Source: Lindgomyces ingoldianus
Taxonomy: Eukaryota > Ascomycota > Dothideomycetes > Pleosporales > Lindgomycetaceae
Assembly: GCF_010093535.1 (NCBI RefSeq)
Contig: NW_022985164.1
Coordinates: 214,142 to 278,141, forward strand
Direction of reading: 5' to 3'
Length of the DNA stretch: 64,000 bases
In this document: positions 10,779 to 23,019 of the stretch, one piece after another
How the letters are laid out: every line of letters starts with the position of its first letter
Position numbering within the stretch: the stretch's first letter is position 1
Notes under the pieces: model-generated
What the model was told of the DNA's origin: nothing
Databases searched by the model: none
Seen by the model: only the letters and a program-made list of their open reading frames with translations
Position numbers and translations under genes: made by a program

Positions 10779-11193
10779 CATGAATCTTCCTCCTTTGCAA
10801 TGCTTTGGAAAATTCGCATTCGCGAGTCATTTTCTCACCATGCTGAACACCGCTCTGCGACGCAATCTCCAGTGAGGTTGCCACCAATCACGTTGCCCCG
10901 ACATGGAGGGCTGTTGGGAAGATCTGATTGGACAGACCATTTGCTGTATATTGCGACAGGGAGAATATCAAATCGTCGGAAGCCATGATTTATAGCCTTT
11001 GAATACAGCTCGCATCTCAAAGAGCTTCTGCGCACTTTCCTAACGCCCTTTGCTAATGTGATAGAATGCAATTTAGGCGGAGATCCGAGACGGGTATTGT
11101 TGCGTCGATTACTTGATCTGAAATAGGGCGCCAAGTATTCAAGTCTACATGGTACAATCAAGGTTGAATTTGTAGCTGAAAAAGTATCTCAAT
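10779..11193. other. Intergenic, nothing recognised
   Basis: Overlapping short frames occur on both strands without any recognisable protein feature. It contains the 3' flanks of the two convergent hypothetical genes on either side. Confidence 0.5.
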
Positions 11194-11832
11194 CTACCTT
11201 CTCTGATCAGAGATTCCTATTGTGAATTCCAAAGTACAAATCTTTCTATATATCTGGTCCTCTTCCTGCTTTTCCTCCAATATATCTTTCCGACAGAGTT
11301 CCGCAAGCCTAAATTGAGATGACAGGTGGTGTAAATTGTTCTCCGGGATATATTCTTGGTCTTCGACAGCTTGTCTTTGTCGGTGGAGTGGTATCATTCT
11401 CTCCCTCTCGAGTTCTTCGGGTGTTGGTAGCGGGGCGTCCAAGTCGAGATCTCCCGGGTCGAAGCGAGTAAACCTTGTAGGAGGAAGATACCATTCATCT
11501 ATGATTCCTTTCATGATAATCTCTGCAGAAATGTTGCGATAGAGCTGGTCGGCCTTCTCATGCAATCCTGTTTTTTCGTAAAGCTTCGCGAGATCGAACT
11601 GTATCTCCAACCTCATTCGATTGTTTGCGCAGACGTTGCAATTGGCAAAGCTGGAAAGCCTCTCCTCTAATTCTCGTCGAACAAGTTCTAACTCAATGGA
11701 TGGAAAAAAGATAAAGCAATCGAATTGTCGAGTGAGACCCTCTATTGAAAGTCGAAAGTGATCGGTTATGGCGATACAGGTATTCGTGAACCTCGAAGGA
11801 TTGCGTTTGATAGTGGTGGGACCAAGAAGCAA
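11194..11832 (-). CDS. Hypothetical protein with TPR-like segment, 212 aa
   Basis: This is an open frame from ATG 11832 to a stop at 11194. Residues about 70-100 (QFDLAKLYEKTGLHEKADQ, then LYRNI) have the spacing of a tetratricopeptide-type helical hairpin, and a similar but weaker pair occurs near the C terminus (FRLAELCRKDILEEK). The middle is acidic and Pro-rich. Such repeats usually mediate protein contacts. A longer fungal TPR protein may have been truncated here, since the N-terminal 40 residues look unlike the rest. Function not assignable. Confidence 0.45.
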   Translation of the reverse strand: MLLGPTTIKRNPSRFTNTCIAITDHFRLSIEGLTRQFDCFIFFPSIELELVRRELEERLSSFANCNVCANNRMRLEIQFDLAKLYEKTGLHEKADQLYRNISAEIIMKGIIDEWYLPPTRFTRFDPGDLDLDAPLPTPEELERERMIPLHRQRQAVEDQEYIPENNLHHLSSQFRLAELCRKDILEEKQEEDQIYRKICTLEFTIGISDQRR

Positions 11833-13160
11833 TTGGTGGAAACTGGTTTAAGTGAAGACGAGAGTGAGGAGGGTACTTAACAACCATATATATATAGACT
11901 TTGTTAACGCCATGGCATATGTCCAGTCATGTGGGTGAATACTTCTTGATGATGCGTCCAATCCACACCCCGGATCAAGGGTAAAGAAGCCTATCCGTGC
12001 TGTGCTACGCCTTGTTATTACGGATGAAGAGGCTGGATCAATCATGCGTTTCTAGCAGACCGTGCTTATTGTTGGTTCTCTTTCGTCGCCTTCTTGACGC
12101 CATTCACAAGCCATGCAGCCTCTTTTCATGCAAAACCTGTACAGCCTGCGAATGAAGGAGCTCGGGACTATCACTCAACGCTGCGCCCTTCTCACCTTAG
12201 GCATGCTCGTGGTAGATACACCATCAGATACACCATCACTTCTCAGGTGATATGAGGATGAACCGGGTTTACTCTGCCTTCCCGCGGATCCTGCCATCGT
12301 TTACTATCCATCGATTAGCATGACAGTCGTCCTATCCAGCATTGCATATGGGCCAGGTCTGGCTAGGGATGAAGCACGAGCTGTCGCCCAACATGGTCAT
12401 ACTTCAGCTCAGCCTCTCGGCAGAGAGGCAAGAGGCGATGGATCATTAGCCTCATAAACATCGACTCCACTAGAAAGCTTCTGTGCTTGGTTTTAGCTCC
12501 GAATTATCCATGTGAGATATGGGAATGGAAAGGATTGTCCTACATCGCCCCTTTGACGGCAATCAAATTTGTATGCGGATTAAATGTAAAGCCCAATTTG
12601 TGGAGGCGCTGTTATGCCGTCGCAGGACAATGGCTTGCCAGTTCTCAGGGTGAATCATACGAGCGCCGAGCCGTAAGTCCAAGGATCTCGGGTATAAAGA
12701 GTGCACGTCTTTCGTCCTAGAGGTCAATCAGCACAGGTCCCTCTCGACTCATCATCTGATCACAGCCCAATATATCCTGCATCGAAGATATGGCAGCTTG
12801 CGTTTCTAAGTACACCGAGAATCCGCTCTCCGTGTTCCAAAGAGATAGAATGGAACACTACGCAAACTCCACTACCTCTAAGAGTGCATTAGAGATGTAA
12901 GTCTTGTCACCACAGCGTAAGATGGCACTGACCTCCAGTAGCACCGACTCCATCTTTCTGGATCCGAACTAATACAATTCTTCAGGGTTTTTCAGTCTCG
13001 GCATGATCCCAATAGTGGACCCTCTTGAGGCGTACTGCGATTATAGAGGCCTCGCGGAATTCTCATTTGAACCCTGTATGGCAACAGCGTCTGCGCCCAA
13101 CACCGAAAGTCGCCTCAGTCATTCTAAAATTCCACAACTACTATAACGGCACGTATCTAG
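11833..13160. other. Intergenic 1.3 kb, nothing recognised
   Basis: Base composition is normal. Short ORFs (11848-12045 minus, 12487-12720 plus, 12701-12892 plus) have no family features, and I see no splice-linked reading frame, RNA gene or repeat. Confidence 0.45.
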
Positions 13161-13562
13161 CTAGCTAGTCTGGTCGAGGGGTTTAACTTCGTCTTCCAAA
13201 GTGATCGGGGTGGCAGTCTTCGCATTCTCCTCGGCGCGCTCCAGGGCGTCTTGGAGAGACCTATAGTCGGTGTCGCGATATATCACACGACTAAAGTCAC
13301 TAATACTCAAAAATTCCCCATAATCGTCACATGCAACCTTCCACGTATGGTCCGTAGCCTTCTCCAGATATTCTGGAAGATACACCATTTGCTGTTGGGC
13401 AGGAATACCATCCACCATAGGCGTACGTGTGAAATTGATGTAGACGAAATCTCGATCAAATTTGACAATCAAAGTTTTGCATACAGGTTTGTCGAACTAG
13501 TTCCAAAATGACTTGACAGCTTCCTGAATCTTTTCAGACTGTTCAGCTTGCTGACCAGACAT
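13161..13562 (-). pseudogene. Small hypothetical protein with in-frame stop at codon 22
   Basis: From an ATG at 13562 the frame reads MSGQQAEQSEKIQEAVKSFW and then Asn, meets TAG at codon 22, and then runs open to 13161 through FDKPVCKTLIVKFDRDFVY and a tail ending KPLDQTS. The sequence on both sides of the stop looks like one coherent soluble protein of about 133 residues. No normal-length intron removes the stop. CAG or TGG to TAG by RIP, or a sequencing error, would explain it; a non-ATG start after the stop is the other option. Family not recognised. Confidence 0.5.
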
Positions 13563-14264
13563 TCTCGAGTAAGGCTGTTAGGTAGGTTTTGGTGATCAAG
13601 TATGTAAGCTCCCGCTTAGATCTAATTTTGATGTAAGATATACTACTCCATACCACATTTATTTCATCTTACTCGGGATTTTTATTGGCGGGTTGGGCAA
13701 AGAAAGATGTTACGGAAGTTGAAGGAGGGGAAGTTGGAGGGGAAATCTGTCAGTCTTGAGTCGCAGGCCAAGGCATCTTAGGTGCCTCAGGCAGAGCTGC
13801 ATAGAGCTTACCGATAACCTCCGTAGTACCGAAGAGCTACGTAGAATACACACAATACATCTCACTTGCTGCTGTCCAGGTTTTGTCCATCCACGCACAC
13901 CAGTGCGACATCTACTTCGGCCGCGGTAGCGAGGGGAGGTTGATACGAGCGGCTGTGAGGTAGCCGTTAGTGGCCTTTATGCCGGAGCCTTGCAGAAATT
14001 AGGCTAGATAAAGTGCATGTTGGCTCAGCTGCAATGTCCGGGGCGCAGAAAAAAGCGGAAGCCACAGGTAGACGCCGCTGTATGTCTATGTTCGTGTTGG
14101 TCTCTACACTGGAGTTGAAGGACTGAAAACGGGACTGATTCAACCGTCTTAAGGGTACCAGAACTGGACTCCAAAACATGCGAAGCTGGTACTGTGTTTG
14201 CTCCGGTCAAGCCACACTAACGAAAGCACCGCCTCGCACTCCACCCCTTCAACTCGGCATCACG
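13563..14264. other. Intergenic, nothing recognised
   Basis: This lies between a possible start at 13562 and the stop of the F-box gene at 14265. Only chance ORFs are seen. Confidence 0.5.
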
Positions 14265-15866
14265 TTAATCTCCCCAATATAAGGACAAAGTAGGTGTCCA
14301 ATCCGCTCCATAATGGATGTAGTCATAGAGCTCCAAGCAGTTACCATCCCAAAGTTCCAAATCTTGCTCCTCTCTATTGCAAGTTTCGACACCGCTCTTT
14401 ATATTTCCGTCAATACGGGCGATCCGAATGTCTCTTAAGCAGGGATGCTCCCGCATGCTCTCAAAAATACTTCTCCGGCTGCCATCCGTTGTTTTTACTT
14501 CGTGGAGAGCTAACTCATGAAGAAGGTGGTGTTGACGGAGGAACTTGGATAATGCCATGCCTGAAAACATGAACCCGTCTACTGAAAGTACAACAAGCGC
14601 TGGGAAATGCAAGTCCCAAATACCATCAAGTATTGGATGCTCGTTGTATCTGCTCACAAACCGAAGAAACAACCTAACGAGACCAGGCATTTTCTCTAGC
14701 AAGGGGCGGATGACGGCAGACCAATCTAGACCACCAGGTACGACGATTCTATCCCGCAAACTGATATCGAGGAGAGTCAACTTGGAAAGATCAGGGCTCT
14801 GGGGCCATTCAGGAACGGAGTTCCACGAAAATTCCCAGCTAGGTGCCCACTCATTCCAAGTGACAAGTTCGTCAAGCTGGGTATTCGCAGCCGCCAACGC
14901 TTGGAAGACGATGGCAACATGGCGATCCGCGGACTCTAGCTCTTCGAATAGCATAGCGGGATTATCCCCCTCTAGTAATCTTGGGCTAACCAGAATATCA
15001 GGATGCTGCCTTAGCAACAAGTATGGGCAAGACCCATTGAATTCAGCATCAAAGTTTAGAGCCTTGGGAACCGAATGAGAGATGAAGACGCTGTAGAGCT
15101 TCGGGAAACAAGCGAGACACCTTCCAGTCCTCTCCAGATATGTTCCATCTTCAAAAAGTCTCTCCTGCTCTTTCAAGGCTGCCCTGTACGCTTCTAGGCT
15201 TGCAGTTATGCGTTCTTTCGTGGCTTTCTCAAACTTCGGCAGCCGTATGTATTCCTTATGCTTGGACGGTTCAGCTAGCCATGGCTGAAAAGAAGGGCGA
15301 CAGAAGATTAGCCGCCGGACACAGTTTCGAAGAAGAGGGTGTTGCGACAGCAGCTCAAGGTTGGTGATGCTTCGCTGGGTAGCGAATATGTTGAAGTCGT
15401 AGAAAAGCGCGACAGAAGGAGTTTGGAGTCCGGAGAAGGTTCTGCAGGTTAATCTGATTGATTCGCAATTCCTTCTGAAGGGTATCATCGGGAGACAATA
15501 TTCATTGTAATGTAGTGGTGCGTACCTACAGATATTAGATAGGTTGATCAACAGGGGTTGTTGTGGCTCGGGAGTGGAGCCAGACGTTCTAGAATCTATC
15601 CCAGGAATTTGGGCAGGTCCCCGACAGGACGTTGTAAAGGTAACGACTTACTCTCGGTCTTCCAGCTGAGGTACTAAGAAGCCACAGATGTTCTCAAGAA
15701 TCTCAAGTGGAAGAGACTGGATCCGAGAAACTCTATGCTGCGTTGATTCCATATTGGCACGTGACCGGGTGATATGAATAGCTAAGGTGTCGAGCGCAGC
15801 TTGTGCTTCTCGATGCGCGTTGCGTGCAGATAGACCTTTGTATATGCGGGTGAACCAATGAGTCAT
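14265..15866 (-). CDS. F-box protein with leucine-rich C-terminal region
   Basis: There are two exons on the minus strand, 15652-15866 and 14265-15525, joined over a 126-bp intron (GTAAGT donor, TGTAG acceptor) that restores one frame and gives 491 aa. The F-box is at about residues 49-70 (IQSLPLEILENICGFLVPQ). The rest has spaced hydrophobic stretches typical of fungal F-box/LRR-type proteins (for example LSKLTLLDISLRDRIVV, and FPALVVLSVDGFMFSG). Such proteins are substrate adaptors of SCF ubiquitin ligases, binding Skp1 through the F-box; the target here is unknown. Met39 is an alternative start just before the F-box. No damage seen. Confidence 0.82.
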
Positions 15867-16200
15867 TTGCCGCCAAGATCGGCATGTACACGGTCGGTTT
15901 TGAAAACCCTGTTTGCGGCGCTAAGTGGGACGATAGGATAGTGGCCACCCCTGGCGGCCCTGATGGGCACAGAGATATAGCTAAAGGCAGCTCCTATTTA
16001 GCACGATACCTCAAACATCCCCACAGATGAGCCTGCCACGGAGAGAGCATTTAAGCTAACGTTATACTCCCAATGCTGATTGCGACAATACTTTAAGTCG
16101 GCAGACATAGAGAAATCAATGATTTTCTCGAAGGTACAATATCCGCTCTCACACTCCTATCGAGTCTAGAAATGGAACAAGAATAAAATGGGGCTCCATC
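15867..16200. other. Intergenic, upstream of the F-box gene
   Basis: Normal base composition; no ORF, repeat or RNA recognised. It holds the promoter of the minus-strand F-box gene and the 3' flank of the coding region ending at 16201. Confidence 0.5.
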
Positions 16201-17389
16201 CTAATTATCGCCCTCCATCTCATCCCCGTCACTCTCTGAGTCGATTTCTGTAAAGCTCAAGTTAGAACATGGATCCGTTCAGTGGTATGCGTTGCTTCTA
16301 TACATACCGATCGGTTCCGCTTCGGTCCCTTGAAGAATTCTGATGGGTGTAGACGCTATGACATGGAAATACATTGAAGTGTCTCCAAACTCGTCGACTC
16401 TGTACCTGAGGCGCTTGGTGGTGCGTGAGTTACGCAAGCCCACATCCTCTTTGCTATTTAAAAGGCTAATGGCGTGAATTACAAACTAGATCCCTTGCAA
16501 TTTAATAAGAATGTAGACGCAGCTGTTAATAATTAGCTTGTTATTAGCATATACGCTTAAAACTCTAAAATTTTTAATTAAGTTGTTAAAGGGAAGAGCA
16601 ATTCTGTGAGTTAGAAGTTTAGTCTAGACGTTAGCGGCAACTTCTTTGTAATTAAGCCCTTTTGTAGGCGCTATGCTAGAAAGATCCTTGTCTAACTTTA
16701 GAATTATAAGGTCCATCTCCTATATCCCGTCAGGTGGCTAAGGGATGTAGTACAGTATAGACAATATGACGTCTAGAACCCGCGTGCCTTTTTCCGCAAT
16801 GACTAATACATGTTAAGGCTTATCTGTCTCACCCACAGCAACGTCAGGTAGGTTCTAAGGTAAGCCGTAATTAAATTAAAAATCTTAGATAGTGCTGCGT
16901 ATATATAGGCTATCTAAAACGTCCTCACCACTTGTCCCTATTAAAGCGCGTTTAAAGCACAGGCCTAAGCACTTACCATAAATTTTTTAGATTATAGAAG
17001 ACTGTATATAGTCCTGCCTTCCTATTAAACCTTGTTTAAAACAGCTCTGGGGACGCTCCGCCCCTAGATGTAGCAATCCACTATAGAAATCAGCCAAGTG
17101 CGAACTCAATAATCAGGACAACAGACCTTAAGGGTTATTCCTGTACGCTTAGTCTATTTGTTAAACTAGGCGACGCTCTATTTAATCACTCTATTAAAAT
17201 AGCAGACTACCTTCTCTTTAATTTTGTCTGCTAAGTTAGATAGTAATAAATTGTTGTTAATCTTAAGCTTCTTCTGCTAGCCTAAACTAAGTATTAGCTT
17301 GTATTTTGTTAGGAAAGTTATCTACATCTAAATTTCTAAGGTTGTTGTAGACTAGTTGCTAAAAGTAGTTTTTAGCTACTCTAAGGTAC

Positions 17390-17730
17390 TGTCAGATATG
17401 CGCACCTACTGTCAAGACAGGAGGAACGTTTGACGAAAGCTGCTACATAGTACGAGCAATAAGCTCGAACAGTATGTTGCTGCAAATTGCTGCATTTTGC
17501 AGCATTTTGCAGCATGTTGCAGCAAATTGCAGCATGTTGCAAGCTGGTCGCGCATAGGGCTAGTGCGCGAGGGACTTAGATCGGCAGAACAAAAAGCTAA
17601 GCAACACAAGTAGAGCAGAAAAAGGATTAATAAATTAACATAATTAATACAATTAATAAATTATCTTATATATTATATCTAAACCTATTATTTATCTTAG
17701 GAAGCCTAGAAATAGTGCTTTAATCTAATA
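17390..17730 (+). repeat. 5' LTR of element C
   Basis: It starts TGTCAG and ends CTAATA, the RIP-altered form of the CTGACA seen in the 3' copy. The first 200 bases keep normal GC; the last 90 are AT-shifted. It is 341 bp, against 296 bp for the gapped 3' copy, so the gap is probably undersized. Confidence 0.88.
17477..17542 (+). repeat. 10-bp tandem repeat in the C LTR
   Basis: There are about 6.6 copies of a TTGCAGCAWN-type unit (the first two copies read TTGCTGCA). It lies in the GC-preserved half of the LTR. Confidence 0.8.
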
Positions 17731-17762
17731 ATTAAGAGTCTCAGTGCCTCTATTAATACAAA

Positions 17763-18092
17763 ATGGCCACCCAGCCTCCTCAAGACGCGACAGTCGTCCT
17801 TCGAGACCACACCGACTACAGAGCCTGGATGATGCAGCTGCAATTAAGATGTGTAGCGCACAGCATCTGGCCGCAAGTGGATCCTAAGTTGACTATCCAA
17901 ATAATCTCTAAACTAAGAGCTCTAGAGATGCTACTAATAGCTAAGTTTTCACTAGCCTCTAATGTTAAAACGCCTACGCACATAAACAAGCTATTAATAA
18001 GCAGTGTTAGAGCCTTTAAAGAAGCTATTAAATACTATAAGATTAAGGCTAACAAGTACAAGAGTAACAGACATAATTATAAAAGAGAGTAA
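17763..18092 (+). pseudogene. Copia gag N-terminal fragment
   Basis: The first 109 codons of the element-C gag remain open. The N-terminal part (DHTDYRAWMMQLQLRCVA, then HSIWPQVDP) resembles the start of fungal Copia gag polyproteins. The first roughly 130 bases are unmutated and GC-normal; the sequence then becomes AT-rich and reaches a stop at 18092. It begins 33 bp after the 5' LTR. Confidence 0.75.
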
Positions 18093-21000
18093 TTAAGCTT
18101 TTAACAGATTATTGTCTTTATCTAGTTAACAGTTAGCCTGCATCTGCAGCGTACATGCTGTTCCCTAGATTAACTACTTAGAAAGTAGATTACAAACTTT
18201 AAAGCTATAGTAGGCGTTAACAACTAATTTAAATAAGAACATGCGCACAACTAATATAATGCATCTCTAAAGCTGCTAAGAAACGCAAGCATATAGAACC
18301 TATAGCTAGCAGAGTATAATTACGCTGCTACAGAAGCAGAGACATAAAATGTTCTAGAAATAACACAGTTTAATGCTGTAGCAAAGGACTTTCTAACTAC
18401 TATAAATAAAGTTGCCCCTTATTAGTCTACAACTTTTTAGAAAAGTAGACAGTTTACACTAAACATAAATTAAAAAAAAATAATAAAGCACTTTTAAAAA
18501 CATATAATATTAAATTATCTAATACATATAAGAAAGCATAAAGCTGCTTTTATAATAAATAACTTATTATATTTTACTAAAAGTAGGAAGACTACCTAAG
18601 GCATAAATAAAGACACCTATAGTGCAGAAGTTATAACATTAAAAAAATAGAGTAAACCTTAACATTAATGTTATTAAAAAAATAATAGGAAGTTATCTTT
18701 AAGCTAGAAACTTACTAAAACAAAAAGCACTAAATATCCTACATATAGACACATCTATGCGCTAAAGGACTGCTTTTATGTCTATCTAGACAGAGCACTA
18801 GACTAGTAGATGCTAAATAAAAGAGTTAAAAAGCTTATAGCATTAAAGTGTAAGCATAACTTAGAATTTTAAGGCCTACTAAGAGAGCAGCGTAGACATA
18901 ATTTAAAAATACTAACTCTAAAGAGTTTACATATACTTATACTAGAGATATAAAAAGACTAACTTAAAAGCTAGAAAGTATTAAGAGTTAAGGCAGCTGC
19001 ATTGCTAGCTATAGTTAATTTAAACTAGAACAGATATTTACTAAGAAAATTATTTATCCTTAACTTAGGCTTAATATGCTATATTATAAATAATTCTAAT
19101 TAAATCTATAACTATTATTTACTAACACTAGAAGACTTTATTTAGTTTAGAAACTCTTACATATAAATTTAAAGCTATAGATTAATTACACTAAGCTTAA
19201 AAAGTAAGCATAGAACACATAGTTAAGCATATAGTCTTGTACTACATAACACTGCACTATGCCTAGACCTGCTGTGCAACCTAGTCTTGTTCTACCTACT
19301 ATAATAGAAAGGAATCTAGTAGGACACATAAGCAAAGCTAACTGCTTTAAAGGCCTTAGACAGGATAATAATTAAAGATTTTATAAAAATCTATAGCTAA
19401 TAGGTGTTAAAGTACTATCTACTATAAAAAAGCTTATATTATACACACATAATTAACATAAGAACTAAACATAGTCTATAAAAGGCATTAGCAGAGCTAT
19501 AGCATAAGCGTCTAAGACACTTTAGACTAGCTATACTTTAACACCTTATATAGTAAGCTAAAGGGGTGTAAATTAAAGAAATTATAATAGTCTAATGTAA
19601 CTTATGTAGCAGAGCTAAGATATAATAATAAATTAGCTGCGCACTATAAATTAGTAATAGTAGACTTAGTAAAAGACTGTTAATTAATTTCTATGTATAC
19701 AAAGCATAAAGCATTATAAAAAAGCAGAGTTAAATGCTAATTACTAATAAGTATTCTAGCCTTTAGTAGAATCTCTACTTTAAAAATAATAAGCTTACTA
19801 AATTAATTATTAAAGCTTTTATAATTTTTATTTTCTTTTTAAAGAACTATTATAATATTACTATAAAAGTTATTAAAGCTAACAACAAGATTATAATAGT
19901 AAAACTAGAGGTAAAACGCTAGCTAGCATTACATAGAATAACTGTTAAGCCTTTAGCACTAGATACATAAGCCTAGAATAGAGAAGCTAAACGCTTAAAA
20001 AGTGTAAATAAGAAAAAGTTATAGGCTATGCAACTAGATGCTAACCTACTATAAAATGTATAGCTATACATTACTAGAGCAGGCGTATACCTATACAATT
20101 AGACGCTAAACTATGCTAACAACTAGAAGACACTATATAAGATCTTCTTTACATAAGTAGCTCTAAATAATAGAGTTATTATATTAATTTAAAAGCTAAG
20201 CTTTACACATTTAAAAGCTTATAGCTGCAAAGCATTTATAATAACTAATAACACACATTAGAATAAATCTAAGCTATAGAGGCTAGACCTAAAGGCGTAG
20301 ATTAGATATCTAGTTAAGTACTAATTATTAAACATCTACTGTGTATAAATACTACTGCTAGTAAAAGTAATCTATACACATAATATTATTTTTAATAAAC
20401 ACTTAATTTTTAGCAGTAAGCCTAAAGACTTAATAAATAACTTTATGCATAACATAGTAAAGAAAATTATTACATACATTAAAATAATTAAGCTTCTAAC
20501 ACTTAGTTATTAGCTAAAGATAAAGTTATTTTATAAAGACAACACTATAAATAATACATTAAATTTTAATAAAGTAGACCTACTAGGCTACTATTAAGAA
20601 AGGAAGATTAGAGATAACTATCTATCTTTTTTAAATACTCTGCTACCTGCAGCATTACTTATGCAGTTAATAGCTAGAGCAGCACTAAAGCTAAGCTAAA
20701 TAGGGTTGCTAAAGACTATACTATAAGCTACAGCTTTTATAGCTAGCATAAGATCTAAAAGTGTAGAAAAGCATAGCAGCAAAACGCTAGATAAAGTAGC
20801 ATTAATAAAAATGCTATTTAAAAGAAAAACACCTTATAAAAGCTAGCTACTACCTTTACTATTAACTTAAAAGTAACTAGAGGAGCACTTTTTACATAAG
20901 ATGTTTAAAGTAGCAGAAAGAACGCACTTAGACAGTTATTAGACAATAAAATTCTAAACAGAGGTCTAGACAAAGCTAATTAAGGCAGCTAGACAGCAAA

Positions 21001-22700
21001 TCCTAGATTATATGTAGGTGTGACGGCGCGTACCGCGTCACATGCTCTGCGGCATCAGCTCCCTCGCTTGCGCAACGAGTAGCACGCTAGTGCTACGAGT
21101 AGCGCCTTGGCAGGGGGCACACATGTATATTAAACTCGCAGAGCAGCTCCTCTGCTCCTTAGTTTAATCTAGTTGAGTTACACCACCTCTTGCTTGTAGC
21201 TTGAGCATGCCGACCGTGACAGTAGGTGTACACTTATAAGCTTAACAAGCACTATAAATTGTAAAGATGTAAGGCGCAACTAGTAGTCTACAGCAATTAA
21301 TAAAGAAACATTACTACACAAGATACCTATACTGCTACCCTAGTAGAACGCTTATTTTAAATGCTAATAGTAATATCTGCACGCTTTAACCTAGAGCTTA
21401 AACAATATAACATAACTAACATGTTTATACATGCAGCAATTAACTGCAATATCTACATGCAGATGCTAAGAGGCTATTAGAAACTAGGTATAATACTAAA
21501 GCTTTAAAAAGCACTATACAGCCTATAAATTTCTTCTTTACTCTAGCAACACTATTTTATAACAACCTTTAAAGGCCTTAGGTTCTTAGCTGTCCTATAT
21601 AAACCCTACTGCATAACTAAAGCTAGAATATTTATCTTCTTTTATATAGACAACCTTATTATTGCGTACAAGAAAGGCTCTAAAGTAGATGCATAGCGTG
21701 TAGTAGACTAGTTACAAGAGAAGTATACCCTAATAAAAGGCAAGGACCTATAATAGTTCCTAAGAGTTAAGATTATTAGAGATTAACAGTAATAAATAAT
21801 TTAGCTATTATAGGCATTATATATTAATAAGATAGCTAGGCTAGCTAACAGAAAGAACCTACAGCACGCTACACCTATAAGTAGGATTAAACTTATGCTA
21901 TAATCTAGTTTTGCAACCCTATTAGAAGTAAATTAATATTAGTAGAAGATTAGATCTCTGCTCTTTACAGCAGTCACTACAAGACTAGACATCGCCTTTG
22001 CCACATTACGCCTTGCATAGTTTCTCACAAATCCCGCATCTAACTATTAGGATGCAGCTGATCAAGTCATCCTGTACCTACATGCGACACAGACGTACGC
22101 ACTCTAATTAGGAGGAGAAGACTACTTTGTAGTAGCAAGTAATGCGTTATTTATAGACAATACACTAAATAGAAAGAGCTTTTAGGGCTATGTTATTTAA
22201 CTATTTAGCAGATAGATTACATAGTAAGTAAATAAATAAAATATAGTTACAACATTAATAATAAAAGCAGAATTACTTGCACTGTTCTAAGTTGCTAAGG
22301 AAGCTATGTTTACAAGAATGCTCCTTAATAAACTGCAGGTTAAGCTGCCTAATTTAACTATTATAATCTAGTGTAACAACAAGCAGACAATTTAACTAGT
22401 AAATAAAGAGATATCTTAACTTTAAACTAAGCTCTAACATGTCAACATCTATAACTACTGGCTCCAACAGGAAGTCTCTTAACAAACAATTAAGGTTGTC
22501 CATGTCCCCTCTAGCAAGATGCTTGTGGACAGACTTACTAAAGCGCTTTTAGCTAGCAAATGGCTAAGCTTTCTTTAGCAAATTTAGCTAGTTAACATTA
22601 GGGAGAGGATAGTTAGTTAGGAAGCAGATATGGAAGAGATTGAAGCAAGAATGGAAGCCCTAGAAGCATACTAAGGTTGCGCAATTGGGAACCAGCTTGA
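18093..22700 (+). pseudogene. Copia pol remnant of element C
   Basis: The gag-pol remainder is full of stops, mostly TAG and TAA. Order along the strand: unrecognisable gag/protease/integrase remains, then reverse transcriptase (about 21360-21900), then RNase H (about 21980-22480). The RT reading around 21640 gives FFYIDNLIIAY. A 203-bp solo LTR at 21019-21221 interrupts it. Not functional. Confidence 0.8.
21019..21221. mobile_element. Solo LTR inside element C, not RIP-mutated
   Basis: This 203-bp GC-normal block starts TGTGACGG and ends CGTGACA, and is flanked by GTAGG on both sides (21014-21018 and 21222-21226), a perfect 5-bp target-site duplication. The first 24 bases contain TGTGACG and its inverted match CGTCACA. 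It has no coding capacity. TG..CA ends and a 5-bp duplication mark an LTR; a small LTR-derived non-autonomous element is the alternative. Its intact composition in ruined DNA says it arrived after C was mutated. Confidence 0.85.
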
Positions 22701-22723
22701 AGCATGTCTAAGCTAAGAGGGTG

Positions 22724-23019
22724 TGTCAGNNNNNNNNNNNNNNNNNNNNNNNNNNNNNNNNNNNNNNNNNNNNNNNNNNNNNNNNNNNNNNNNNNNNNNN
22801 NNNNNNNNNNNNNNNNNNNNNNNNNNNNNNNNNNNNNNNNNNNNNNNNNNNNNNNNNNNNNNNNNNNNNNNNNNNNNNNNNNNNNNNNNNNNNNNNNNNN
22901 NNNNNNNNNNNNNNNNNNNNNNNNNNNNNNNNNNNNNNNNNNNNNNNAATCATCCCATACATCATATCCAAACCCATCATTCATCTCAGGAAGCCCAGAA
23001 ACAGTGCTTCAATCTGACA
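22724..23019 (+). repeat. 3' LTR of element C, with assembly gap
   Basis: It starts TGTCAG at 22724 and ends CTGACA at 23019. Bases 22730-22947 are unknown. The readable last 72 bases match the 5' LTR end but with C and G where the 5' copy has T and A. Confidence 0.88.
22730..22947. other. Assembly gap, 218 N
   Basis: A run of N inside the 3' LTR of element C. Long ORFs that cross it are not real. Confidence 0.99.

Larger units (their letters stand above)
17390..23019 (+). mobile_element. Ty1/Copia retrotransposon C
   Basis: Both ends are defined: the 5' LTR starts TGTCAG at 17390, the 3' LTR ends CTGACA at 23019, and GGTAC flanks both sides (17385-17389 and 23020-23024). The gag start is readable at 17763. 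Pol is wrecked by stops, but Copia reverse transcriptase (FFYIDNLIIAYKKGS near 21635-21680, an altered YVDD box) and RNase H (LDIAFATLRLA and FLTNPASN near 21985-22050) are clear. A purine tract (GCTAAGAGGGTG) precedes the 3' LTR. The element interrupts the minus-strand coding region 16201-24337 and is itself interrupted by a solo LTR. Length 5,630 bp including a 218-bp gap. Confidence 0.92.

Noticed and set aside
14545..15078. 177-codon plus-strand ORF
   Set aside because: It is the antisense shadow of the F-box gene, which has a recognisable domain and a spliced frame.
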